Source of the DNA: Acinetobacter sp. NCu2D-2
Lineage (GTDB): Bacteria; Pseudomonadota; Gammaproteobacteria; Pseudomonadales; Moraxellaceae
Length of the DNA: 64,000 bases
Assembly: GCF_001647675.1 (NCBI RefSeq)
Contig: NZ_CP015595.1
Span: 245,965-309,964 of the forward strand
Direction: 5' to 3'
Shown here: positions 37,348 to 44,790 of the stretch, in pieces
How positions within the stretch are numbered: position 1 is the stretch's first letter
How the letters are laid out: every line of letters begins with the position of its first letter
The notes under the pieces: model-generated
Told to the model about the DNA's origin: nothing
Databases searched by the model: none
Seen by the model: only the letters and a program-made list of their open reading frames with translations
Program-made: the position numbers and the translations under genes

Positions 37348-37543
37348 GAAAAAGTGTCTTAATAGGGCAAAGTAAGTAACTTGGAAACTAAAGCAAAATG
37401 CATACCATACAAAATGGCGCAAAGTTTATGGTTAATTCACTGTTTTAGCGCAGTTTTAGACCTTTATAGAAAAAAGGAAGCACAAAGATGAGTCATTGTT
37501 GATTCAGATATGCCAAATCAAGGATCAAAACAATAAAAAACTA

Positions 37544-37560
37544 TTGGCATATATGTTGCA
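37544..37560 (+). promoter_or_regulatory. Sigma-54 promoter of nirB
   Basis: TTGGCATATATGTTGCA, near-perfect -24/-12 with ten-base spacing. A start near 37571 gives a leader of about 275 bases, long for a bacterial gene. Confidence 0.82.
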
Positions 37561-37596
37561 TTATAAAAATAAGTCAAAGATGACTAATTAAAGAGT

Positions 37597-37616
37597 AACG
37601 GCCAACGATGTCCGTT
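37597..37616 (+). promoter_or_regulatory. ANTAR-type hexaloop hairpin in the nirB leader
   Basis: AACGGCC/GTCCGTT stem (one mismatch) closes the hexaloop AACGAT, with A at position 1 and G at position 4 as in ANTAR targets. A second loop AACGCT at 37668-37673 has the same A1/G4 pattern but only two flanking base pairs, so the partner hairpin is uncertain. A CACAGC/GCTGTG hairpin lies between (about 37627-37641). Confidence 0.55.
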
Positions 37617-37728
37617 CTGATCGTCGTCACAGCTGAGCTGTGGCACTTATTCGTTCAGTAACAGGATAACGCTATGGTACGTTTCATATCTCGAAAAATT
37701 TTAATTATTCAAACCCTCAAAATAGTTT

Positions 37729-37760
37729 GTCTCAGATTCTCGTCTGTGACTGTTTTATTT
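37729..37760 (+). terminator. Possible leader terminator before nirB
   Basis: GTCTCAGA/TCTGTGAC stem (one mismatch), 6-base loop, then TGTTTTATTT, ending 87 bp before nirB. It would be the attenuator that NasT overcomes; weak as an intrinsic terminator. Confidence 0.4.
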
Positions 37761-37846
37761 CATCCTTTAAATTTTTCTAATGCTTTGCTAGTTAAGCAAG
37801 CTTTTCCACGTTTGAACATTTGTAATTATCATTCAGGAGTTGTGCA

Positions 37847-40393
37847 ATGAAAATTGTCATGATTGGTCACGGCATGGTTGGCCATAAGTTTTTAGAAGTT
37901 TTATTGGCCGAACATCCTGAAGACTGTCAGATCACTGTACTCGCTGAAGAGCCTCGACCTGCCTATGACCGTGTGCATCTCACTGAATATTTAGCGGGTA
38001 AAACGGCAAAAGCTCTTAGTTTATGCCGAATGGATTTTGCAGCAGCTCATGGTATTGACCTACGTCTTGAAACAAAAGTAGTGGAGATAGACCTCAAAGC
38101 TAAACTTGTTCGTACGGATAAAGGCGAGTCCTTCTTTTATGACAAGTTAATTATGGCGACTGGCTCATATGCTTTTGTTCCACCGATTGATGGGCATAAT
38201 CGACACAACTGTTTTGTATATAGAACCATTGAAGATTTAGATGCGATTCGAGAAGCAAGTCTCACAGCAAAAGTAGGCACTGTGATTGGTGGTGGATTAT
38301 TAGGATTAGAGGCTGCAAAAGCTTTAACTGATCTAAATCTTACAACACATGTGGTTGAATTTGCCCCACGTCTGATGGCAGTACAAATTGATGATTTAGG
38401 CGCTCAAGTGTTATCTCAAAAAATTCGCCAGCTTGGGGTGCATGTTCATACTCAAAAAGCAACATCAAGTATTAGGGATGGTCTCAAACATCAACATCAG
38501 TTGTGTTTTAATGAGGGTGACGTACTTGAAACAGATTTGATTGTATTCTCAGCTGGCATTCGCCCACGCGATGAATTAGCTCGTCAAGTAGGACTTCAAA
38601 TTGGAGAGCGTGGCGGGATATTGATTAATGATTTTTGTCAGAGCTCAGATCCAGACGTTTATGCGATTGGTGAATGTGCTGCGTGGCAAAACATGATTTA
38701 TGGTTTGGTTGCACCGGGATATGACATGGCCCGCATTGCAGCTAAACATGTGCTTAATAAAACCTGTACCAGTTTTTCAGGTGCAGATATGAGTACGAAA
38801 TTAAAATTGATGGGCGTAGATGTTGCCTCAATTGGGGACGCACATGCACGTACATCTGGTGCGCTGAGTTACTTTTATGCAGATGAAGTTGCGCAAGTTT
38901 ATAAAAAAATTGTGGTCTCACAAGATAAAAAACAATTGCTGGGTGCAGTTTTGGTCGGCTGCGCTAAAGAATATGGTGAATTGTTACAGTTAATGTTGAA
39001 TCAATTACCTTTACCCGAACAGCCTGAAAGTTTAATCATGCCGGGCTTTCAACAATCGGGTGGTAAGACGGGTGGCAGTGGTGTCGACCTATTGCCTGAA
39101 ACGGCAACGATATGTTCATGCAATAACGTCTCTAAAGCTGCATTATGTCAAGCGATTGAGGATGGTGCTACTTCATTAGGTGCTTTAAAGAAATGTAGCA
39201 ATGCGGCAACGGCTTGTGGTGGATGCACACCTTTAGTGACTCAAGTATTGAAGGCTGAGCTTAAGCGACATGGTGTGATGGTGAATAACCATCTTTGTGA
39301 GCATTTTGCATATTCTCGTCAAGAGCTTTATCACTTGGTTCGTGTGCATGAAATTAAAACCTTTGACGATTTGATTCATCAGCATGGCAAAGGTCTAGGC
39401 TGTGATATTTGCAAACCAACTGTGGCTAATATTTTAGCATCTTGTTGGAATGACTTTGTCTTAAAGCCGACGCATGCAGGTTTGCAAGACAGTAACGATT
39501 ATTACTTGGGCAATATTCAAAAGGACGGTACCTATTCAATTGTCCCACGTGTACCAGGTGGGGAAATCACACCAGAAGGTTTAATTTGCATCGGTCAAGT
39601 GGCTAAAGATTACGGTCTATATACCAAGATCACTGGTGGTCAGCGCATTGATATGTTTGGAGCACAGGTCCATCAACTTCCTGAAATTTGGCAAAAATTG
39701 ATAGATGCAGGATTTGAATCTGGTCACGCCTATGGCAAGTCATTACGTACTGTAAAATCGTGTGTAGGAAGTACCTGGTGTCGTTTTGGTGTGGATGATT
39801 CAGTTGGCTTGGCAATCTTCCTAGAAAATCGTTACAAAGGGTTGCGTTCGCCACATAAAACTAAAATGGCTGTTTCTGGATGTACCCGCGAATGCGCAGA
39901 AGCACAAAGTAAAGATGTTGGTGTGATTGCGACTGAGAAAGGTTGGAATTTATATGTCTGCGGCAATGGTGGTATGAAACCACGTCATGCAGAGTTGTTA
40001 GCTTCAGATTTAGATACAGAAACATTAGTACGCTATATCGACCGCTTCTTTATGTTCTATATCCAAACTGCAGATCGCTTACAACGCACTAGTGTGTGGC
40101 GAGATAATATGGAGGGTGGGCTAGATTACCTCAAAGACGTTATCGTGCATGATTCTCTCGGAATTGCAGATGAACTCGAACGTCGTATGCAACATATCGT
40201 AGGGACTTATCAAGACGAATGGCGCACAGCTGTTGAGGATCCTAATGTTCGTAAGCGTTTTAAAACGTTTATCAATGCACAGGCTGAAGCACAGCAAGAT
40301 CCAAATATTCAATTTGAACATGTACGTGGACAAATTCGCCCTAAAACACCGGAAGAGAAAAAATATAAACGTATCCCTGCAGTACAGGCCTAA
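37847..40393 (+). CDS. nirB: Assimilatory NAD(P)H nitrite reductase large subunit
   Basis: An 848-aa NirB reducing nitrite to ammonium. Order: FAD/NAD domain (MIGHGMVGHKF, VIGGGLLGLEAAKAL), BFD-type [2Fe-2S] (ICSCNNVSKAAL, CGGCTPLV), then siroheme/[4Fe-4S] half with SCVGSTWCRFG and VSGCTRECAEAQSKDVG. All iron-sulfur cysteines are present. CAGGAG precedes the start. It is paired with the NirD-type fusion 73 bp downstream. Confidence 0.95.
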   Translation: MKIVMIGHGMVGHKFLEVLLAEHPEDCQITVLAEEPRPAYDRVHLTEYLAGKTAKALSLCRMDFAAAHGIDLRLETKVVEIDLKAKLVRTDKGESFFYDKLIMATGSYAFVPPIDGHNRHNCFVYRTIEDLDAIREASLTAKVGTVIGGGLLGLEAAKALTDLNLTTHVVEFAPRLMAVQIDDLGAQVLSQKIRQLGVHVHTQKATSSIRDGLKHQHQLCFNEGDVLETDLIVFSAGIRPRDELARQVGLQIGERGGILINDFCQSSDPDVYAIGECAAWQNMIYGLVAPGYDMARIAAKHVLNKTCTSFSGADMSTKLKLMGVDVASIGDAHARTSGALSYFYADEVAQVYKKIVVSQDKKQLLGAVLVGCAKEYGELLQLMLNQLPLPEQPESLIMPGFQQSGGKTGGSGVDLLPETATICSCNNVSKAALCQAIEDGATSLGALKKCSNAATACGGCTPLVTQVLKAELKRHGVMVNNHLCEHFAYSRQELYHLVRVHEIKTFDDLIHQHGKGLGCDICKPTVANILASCWNDFVLKPTHAGLQDSNDYYLGNIQKDGTYSIVPRVPGGEITPEGLICIGQVAKDYGLYTKITGGQRIDMFGAQVHQLPEIWQKLIDAGFESGHAYGKSLRTVKSCVGSTWCRFGVDDSVGLAIFLENRYKGLRSPHKTKMAVSGCTRECAEAQSKDVGVIATEKGWNLYVCGNGGMKPRHAELLASDLDTETLVRYIDRFFMFYIQTADRLQRTSVWRDNMEGGLDYLKDVIVHDSLGIADELERRMQHIVGTYQDEWRTAVEDPNVRKRFKTFINAQAEAQQDPNIQFEHVRGQIRPKTPEEKKYKRIPAVQA

Positions 40394-40466
40394 GACCAAT
40401 CTCATGCTATAGGCATTATGAAAAGTGATTTGTATTGGTCTATAGCTTTATAAGGAAGAAAATATA

Positions 40467-42077
40467 ATGAATATGTCTTCACAATTGGACTCACAAGATT
40501 GGGTCAAGATATGTAAATTAGATGACATCACTCCCAACACAGGTGTTGCGGCATTAGTGCAGGGGCAGCAGATGGCAATATTTCGTGTAGGGGATGAACG
40601 TCGTGTATATGCACTGAGTAACTTCGATCCATTTAGCCAAGCGAATGTGATGTCACGTGGAATTTTGGGAGATGTACAAGGTGAGCGTGTTGTCGCTTCT
40701 CCTATCTACAAGCAACACTTCAGTTTAGCTACTGGTCGTTGTTTGGAAGAGCAATCACAAAAGCTTTCGGTGTTTCCAAGTAAAATTGAAAATGGCGAAA
40801 TATGGATATCGCCTGTTGCCCAAAAAACATATTTACCAAACAACGGACAAACAATTCAGCGACAAAAACTAATCCTCATTGGCAATGGTTTAGCCGGTAT
40901 GCGCTGTATCGAAGATCTCTTAGAACTTGCATCAGATCGGTATGAAATCAGTGTTATTGGTGCAGAACCGTGGGGGAATTACAACCGTATTTTATTATCG
41001 CCAGTTTTATCGGGTGAAAAAAGTGTAGATGAAATCATGTTACACCCGCATGAGTGGTATCAAGAAAAAAGCATACATTTTATTTCGAATGATCCTGCGA
41101 AAAAGATCGATCGATCAAAAAAACGTGTGGAGACGTTAAATGGACAAATTCTTGAATATGATCGCTTAATTATTGCTACAGGCTCTTTACCATTCATACC
41201 TACAATTCAGGGGACTGATTTAGAAGGAGTGGTCAGTTTCCGCGATTTATTTGATGTCGAAAAAATGTTGGCAGCGACCAGAACGAAGCAGCATGCAGTT
41301 GTGATCGGTGGCGGTTTACTCGGCTTAGAAGCTGCTTATGGTTTAAAACAGCGAGGTATGCAGGTCAGTGTTGTTCATTTAGCTGATCGATTGATGAATC
41401 GCCAATTAGATTTTAAAGCAAGCCAGTTACTAGAAGAGCATTTAAAAGCTTTAGATATCAATATTTATACGGATGCTGCCACAGAGGAATTATTAGGTAA
41501 AGATGGGCAAGTTAATCAAGTTAAGTTAAAGGATGGTCAAATACTAACTGCCGATCTAGTTGTTTTCGCTACAGGTATTTACCCAAATACGCAACTTGCA
41601 AAAGAGGCAGGTTTAAAGTGTGAGAAAGGTATATGTGTAAATGACTGTATGCAAACTTTTGATCCAAGCATTTATGCAGTCGGTGAATGTACTGAATATC
41701 GCGGACAAACTTTTGGACTTGTTGAACCTTTGTATGCTCAAGCTTTTGTATGTGCAACCCACTTAGCAGAACATGGACGTTTAAGTTTTAAAATCCCAGC
41801 TGTGCCTGTCAAACTAAAAGTAAGTGGCTGTGATGTGTTTAGTGCAGGGGTAATTGAGCCTGAAGGTCAGTATGAAGATATTATCTATGACAATCCCAAA
41901 GCAGGAATTTATAAACGCATCATTCTTCAAAATGAGCAAATTATTGGTGCAGTTTTGTTTGGAGATATAGAAGATGGCGCATGGTATGCAGAGTTGATTG
42001 AAAATAAACAGTCTGTGAGTGAATTAAAATCAGATTTATTATATGGAAGAGAATTTTATTTAAATAAAGCCAGTTAA
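40467..42077 (+). CDS. nirD: NirD domain fused to an FAD/NAD(P) reductase
   Basis: A 536-aa protein. Residues 1-about 115 are NirD-like (DWVKICKLDDITPNTGVAAL, ASPIYKQHFSLATGRCLEE) and, as in NirD, lack Rieske Cys-His ligands. Residues about 130-536 are a pyridine nucleotide-disulphide-type reductase resembling the N-terminal half of NirB/NasC (LIGNGLAGMRCIEDLL, VIGGGLLGLEAAYGL). It supplies the small subunit for NirB and perhaps a reductase for an assimilatory nitrate reductase encoded elsewhere. AAGGAAG precedes the ATG. Confidence 0.85.
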   Translation: MNMSSQLDSQDWVKICKLDDITPNTGVAALVQGQQMAIFRVGDERRVYALSNFDPFSQANVMSRGILGDVQGERVVASPIYKQHFSLATGRCLEEQSQKLSVFPSKIENGEIWISPVAQKTYLPNNGQTIQRQKLILIGNGLAGMRCIEDLLELASDRYEISVIGAEPWGNYNRILLSPVLSGEKSVDEIMLHPHEWYQEKSIHFISNDPAKKIDRSKKRVETLNGQILEYDRLIIATGSLPFIPTIQGTDLEGVVSFRDLFDVEKMLAATRTKQHAVVIGGGLLGLEAAYGLKQRGMQVSVVHLADRLMNRQLDFKASQLLEEHLKALDINIYTDAATEELLGKDGQVNQVKLKDGQILTADLVVFATGIYPNTQLAKEAGLKCEKGICVNDCMQTFDPSIYAVGECTEYRGQTFGLVEPLYAQAFVCATHLAEHGRLSFKIPAVPVKLKVSGCDVFSAGVIEPEGQYEDIIYDNPKAGIYKRIILQNEQIIGAVLFGDIEDGAWYAELIENKQSVSELKSDLLYGREFYLNKAS

Positions 42078-42083
42078 TAATAT

Positions 42084-42108
42084 AATCAATATTATATTAA
42101 TATTGATT
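42084..42108. repeat. Perfect AT-rich hairpin
   Basis: AATCAATATTA/TAATATTGATT, 11-bp stem with a TAT loop, immediately before the terminator at 42113. Confidence 0.5.
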
Positions 42109-42112
42109 TAAA

Positions 42113-42146
42113 AAAATAAAACCATCTATTTAGATGGTTTTATTTT
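42113..42146. terminator. Shared terminator of the nirD fusion and cynS
   Basis: AAAATAAAACCATCTA/TAGATGGTTTTATTTT, a perfect 16-bp stem with a TT loop between convergent genes. Confidence 0.93.
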
Positions 42147-42520
42147 TAATTCTATAAATTAATATGTCTTATAAGGTAAAAACTTACCAGATAATACAAC
42201 ATTTACGCGATCGCCATTCGGGTTATTTTCGCGTTGAATATCCATGCTAAAATCAATAGCACTCATAATACCATCACCAAATTCTTCATGAATAAGTTCT
42301 TTGATTGTTGAACCATATACACTTACGACTTCATACCAACGATAAATAAGTGGATCTGTCGGTACACTTGTAGGTAGAGATCCCTTATATGGTACGATTT
42401 GCAACCAAGCAACAGCCTCATCACTGAGTCCAAAAATTTGACCAATCTTTTCTGCTTGCTCTTTGTCAAAAGCCATTTGACCTAAACATCCTGCTGTTAC
42501 CCATTCTTTTGATAATCCTA

Positions 42521-42529
42521 TTTCTTTAG
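42521..42529. repeat. Left 9-bp target duplication
   Basis: TTTCTTTAG, identical to 43569-43577 on the other side of the IS, as produced by IS903-group elements. Confidence 0.95.
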
Positions 42530-43568
42530 GGCTTTGTTGCACAAAGATTTGAAATGCAAAGCGCCCCTAATTGAGCCAAATTTAAGGCGTAACTTGGGTA
42601 AGTGGTCGACCTAATTCCGTAAATCTGTTGAGGACTGCTACACGTGCATGAATTTCATTCACCTGACTAGGAAAGCTTCTTGCCATTAATTTATCGCCTA
42701 ATAATTTGATGCAATGCATCTTGGTTTCCACCAAACTGCGGCGATGATAGCCTGACCATTTTTTCCATAATGTCCTGCCTAAACGTTTAACTGTTCGAAG
42801 TAATTCATTTCGCTCTAGCGAGCTACTTTTTGTATCTTTCCATGGTTTCGCATTTTTTCTAGGTGGAATCACCGCATGTGCTTGCCGATCTGCAATAACC
42901 TGACGGCATTGCTTGGTGTCATAAGCTCCATCGGTATAAACAGAGTCAATCTGCTCATCTTGTGGAATCTGATTAAGTAAATCACCAAGCACCTGTGAAT
43001 CACTGACATTATTGGTTGTGAGCTGAATAGCGCGTATTTGTAGGGTTTTGGCATCTATACCAATATGTAGTTTACGCCATTGGCGACGATATTCAGCTCC
43101 ATGTTTCTTGCGTTTCCATTCGCCCTCACCTAGAAACTTCATGCCTGTAGAGTCTACGAGTAGATGCAGCCCATCGCTACTTTTTTGGTAGCTGATTGCA
43201 ATATCAATATGCTTTTGTCTTCTACAAAGCGTACTGTAATCTGGTGCGGTCCAATTTAATCCGCAAAGTTTAATCAGACTTTGCACAAAGCCAGTGACCA
43301 TACGTAAAGATAGACGGAATAAGGATTTAATCATTAAGCAGCATTGGATGGCTGCGTCGGAGTAGGTTTGATTTCGCCCTTGTTTGCCTTTTGATGGCGC
43401 ATACCATTGCGTAGCAGGATCAAACCAAATGGCAATATTTCCGCGACTCATGAGTGCTCGGTTATATGCGGGCCAATTGGTTGTGCGGTAGATTTTCTGT
43501 GTAGGCTTATTCATTTGGAAATTATATCGCTGAAAAAGCCTTTATAGATAGGTTTGTGCAACAAAGCC
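42530..43568 (-). mobile_element. IS5-family (IS903 group) insertion sequence
   Basis: A 1039-bp element with perfect 16-bp terminal repeats (GGCTTTGTTGCACAAA at the left end, its complement at the right), one intact DDE transposase gene and a 9-bp target duplication. The terminal GGCTTTGTTG is shared with IS903. Perfect duplication and intact ends indicate a recent insertion. Confidence 0.95.
42582..43514 (-). CDS. IS5/IS903-family transposase
   Basis: A 310-aa DDE transposase: first Asp in LLVDSTGMKFLGEGEW, second in VYTDGAYDTKQC, Glu in RRSLVETKMHCIKLLGD. It has no disruption, so the element is probably still mobile. Confidence 0.94.
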   Translation of the reverse strand: MNKPTQKIYRTTNWPAYNRALMSRGNIAIWFDPATQWYAPSKGKQGRNQTYSDAAIQCCLMIKSLFRLSLRMVTGFVQSLIKLCGLNWTAPDYSTLCRRQKHIDIAISYQKSSDGLHLLVDSTGMKFLGEGEWKRKKHGAEYRRQWRKLHIGIDAKTLQIRAIQLTTNNVSDSQVLGDLLNQIPQDEQIDSVYTDGAYDTKQCRQVIADRQAHAVIPPRKNAKPWKDTKSSSLERNELLRTVKRLGRTLWKKWSGYHRRSLVETKMHCIKLLGDKLMARSFPSQVNEIHARVAVLNRFTELGRPLTQVTP

Positions 43569-43577
43569 TTTCTTTAG
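43569..43577. repeat. Right 9-bp target duplication
   Basis: TTTCTTTAG, matching 42521-42529. Confidence 0.95.
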
Positions 43578-43703
43578 CAACATCTGACCATTTAATTGAC
43601 TTTAAAACTTTAGCTGAAATAATCATATCGGTAACTTGTTGACGATGGGTAATCATAATCATCTCCGTAATAAAAAATAATAAAAAAAATTCGATTTTAA
43701 TAA

Positions 43704-43721
43704 TGCAGTTTTCATGCCAAA
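43704..43721 (-). promoter_or_regulatory. Probable sigma-54 promoter of cynS
   Basis: Minus strand: TTGGCAT then CTGCA with GG and GC ten bases apart, 48 bp from the cynS start. The -12 box has C in place of the first T. Confidence 0.55.
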
Positions 43722-43772
43722 TAATATCTTTTAAATATTGGTTATAATAAAAAATAATAATATTAAATTTAA

Positions 43773-43789
43773 TTGGCATATCTTTTGCT
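43773..43789 (+). promoter_or_regulatory. Sigma-54 promoter of the formate/nitrite transporter gene
   Basis: TTGGCATATCTTTTGCT with correct GG-GC spacing. It predicts a transcript start near 43799, just before the first ANTAR hairpin. Confidence 0.8.
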
Positions 43790-43805
43790 TTTTCTTAATT
43801 AACTG

Positions 43806-43819
43806 TGGCAAAGGTGCCA
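43806..43819 (+). promoter_or_regulatory. ANTAR target hairpin P1 in the transporter leader
   Basis: TGGC/GCCA stem closing hexaloop AAAGGT, with A1 and G4 as required for ANTAR recognition. It starts about 6 bases into the predicted transcript. Confidence 0.7.
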
Positions 43820-43844
43820 TATAAATTACAGCTTGAATTTTTTA

Positions 43845-43858
43845 AGGCAAAGACGCCT
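43845..43858 (+). promoter_or_regulatory. ANTAR target hairpin P2 in the transporter leader
   Basis: AGGC/GCCT stem closing hexaloop AAAGAC (A1, G4). Its loop and 3' arm (43849-43858) are also the 5' arm of the terminator at 43849-43887, so the two folds exclude each other. Confidence 0.72.
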
Positions 43859-43892
43859 AAGGTTTTTAATGAGCCTTAGGCGTCTTTATTTT
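43849..43892 (+). terminator. Leader attenuator of the transporter gene
   Basis: AAAGACGCCTAAGG/CCTTAGGCGTCTTT, a perfect 14-bp stem with an 11-base loop, followed by ATTTTT. It lies inside the leader, 38 bp before the start codon, so transcription must be antiterminated to reach the gene. Confidence 0.85.
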
Positions 43893-43924
43893 TAAAAAAT
43901 ATAATATTCATTGAGGGTATGACC

Positions 43925-44734
43925 ATGGCTTATCTCGCTCCTGCAGAGTTTGCAAAAAAAGTAGTGGATGCTGGTGAAGCAAAACTTCATATGGCAACAC
44001 GGGATGTATTGATTCGTGCGTTTATGGCTGGTGCAATTTTGGCATTGGCGGCAGTTTTTGCGATAACCATTGCAACTCAAACAGGTGTACCACTCATTGG
44101 TGCCTTATTATTCCCTGTCGGCTTTTGTATGCTTTATTTGTTGGGATACGATTTACTGACGGGTGTATTTGTATTAACACCTTTAGCATGGTTAGATCGT
44201 CGTCCTGGCGTAACGTGGCCGCGTATTTTAAAAAATTGGGGATTGGTTTTTTTAGGTAATTTTTCAGGTTGTTTAACAGTTGCTGTTCTTATGGCAATTG
44301 TATATACCATGGGCTTTGCAACAGATCCTAATCCTGTCGGCGTCAAGATTGCACATATTGGTGAAGATCGTACTTTGGGCTATGCAGAATATGGTTTTGC
44401 AGGTTGGATGACAATTTTTATCCGCGGAATGTTGTGTAACTGGATGGTTTCTCTCGGTGTCATTGGTGCCATGATGTCAACCACCGTAAGTGGAAAATTT
44501 ATTGCGATGTGGATGCCAATTATGCTGTTCTTTGCAATGGGCTTTGAACATTCAGTTGTAAATATGTTCTTGTTCCCATTTGCAATGATGATGGGCGGAG
44601 ATTTCTCTATTGCAGACTACTTTATATGGAATGAATTGCCAGTTGCACTGGGTAATCTAGTCGGTGGTTTAGCACTTACAGGCCTTGCTTTATATACCAC
44701 ACATGTAAGAACTGGCGACAAAAAAGAGTTTTAA
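43925..44734 (+). CDS. Formate/nitrite transporter family protein
   Basis: A 269-aa FNT channel with about six membrane helices (FMAGAILALAAVFAITIA, GNFSGCLTVAVLMAIVYT, GFEHSVVNMFLFPFAMM). The neighbouring nirB and nasST genes and the ANTAR leader favour nitrite over formate as substrate, though formate released by PurU could also be exported by such a protein. GAGGG at 43913-43917 is 7 bases before 43925 and 1 before the ATG at 43919. Confidence 0.88.
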   Translation: MAYLAPAEFAKKVVDAGEAKLHMATRDVLIRAFMAGAILALAAVFAITIATQTGVPLIGALLFPVGFCMLYLLGYDLLTGVFVLTPLAWLDRRPGVTWPRILKNWGLVFLGNFSGCLTVAVLMAIVYTMGFATDPNPVGVKIAHIGEDRTLGYAEYGFAGWMTIFIRGMLCNWMVSLGVIGAMMSTTVSGKFIAMWMPIMLFFAMGFEHSVVNMFLFPFAMMMGGDFSIADYFIWNELPVALGNLVGGLALTGLALYTTHVRTGDKKEF

Positions 44735-44754
44735 TTGTCATTTTAGCTTGATTT

Positions 44755-44777
44755 AAGGGATCGCTAAGATCCCTTTT
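44755..44777 (+). terminator. Weak terminator after the transporter gene
   Basis: AAGGGATC/GATCCCTT stem with a GCTAA loop and a short T-run. It lies just before the kinase-phosphatase gene and may allow partial read-through. Confidence 0.55.
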
Positions 44778-44790
44778 GGATTTTAAATGA

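Larger units (their letters stand above)
42159..43656 (-). pseudogene. cynS: Cyanase gene split by an IS element
   Basis: The N-terminal part lies at 43656-43569 (MITHRQQVTDMIISAK to VAKE) and the remainder at 42520-42159 (EIGLSKEWVTAGCLGQ, PTDPLIYRWYEVVSVYG, EEFGDGIMSAIDF). Removing 42530-43568 and one copy of the 9-bp duplication restores exactly 150 codons in frame (149 aa), the normal cyanase length, with the catalytic Arg/Glu/Ser region intact. Cyanase converts cyanate and bicarbonate to ammonia and CO2. The insertion must inactivate it. GGAG spacing supports 43656; 43662 is also possible. Confidence 0.95.

Noticed and set aside
37507..37525. Possible minus-strand sigma-54 box for nasT
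   Set aside because: A TTGGCAT half is present, but the -12 half lacks the required GC at the right spacing.
40394..40466. Attenuator between nirB and the nirD fusion (AGACCAAT/ATTGGTCT)
   Set aside because: Arms are only 8 bp with a loop of over 30 bases and no T-run; chance is likely.
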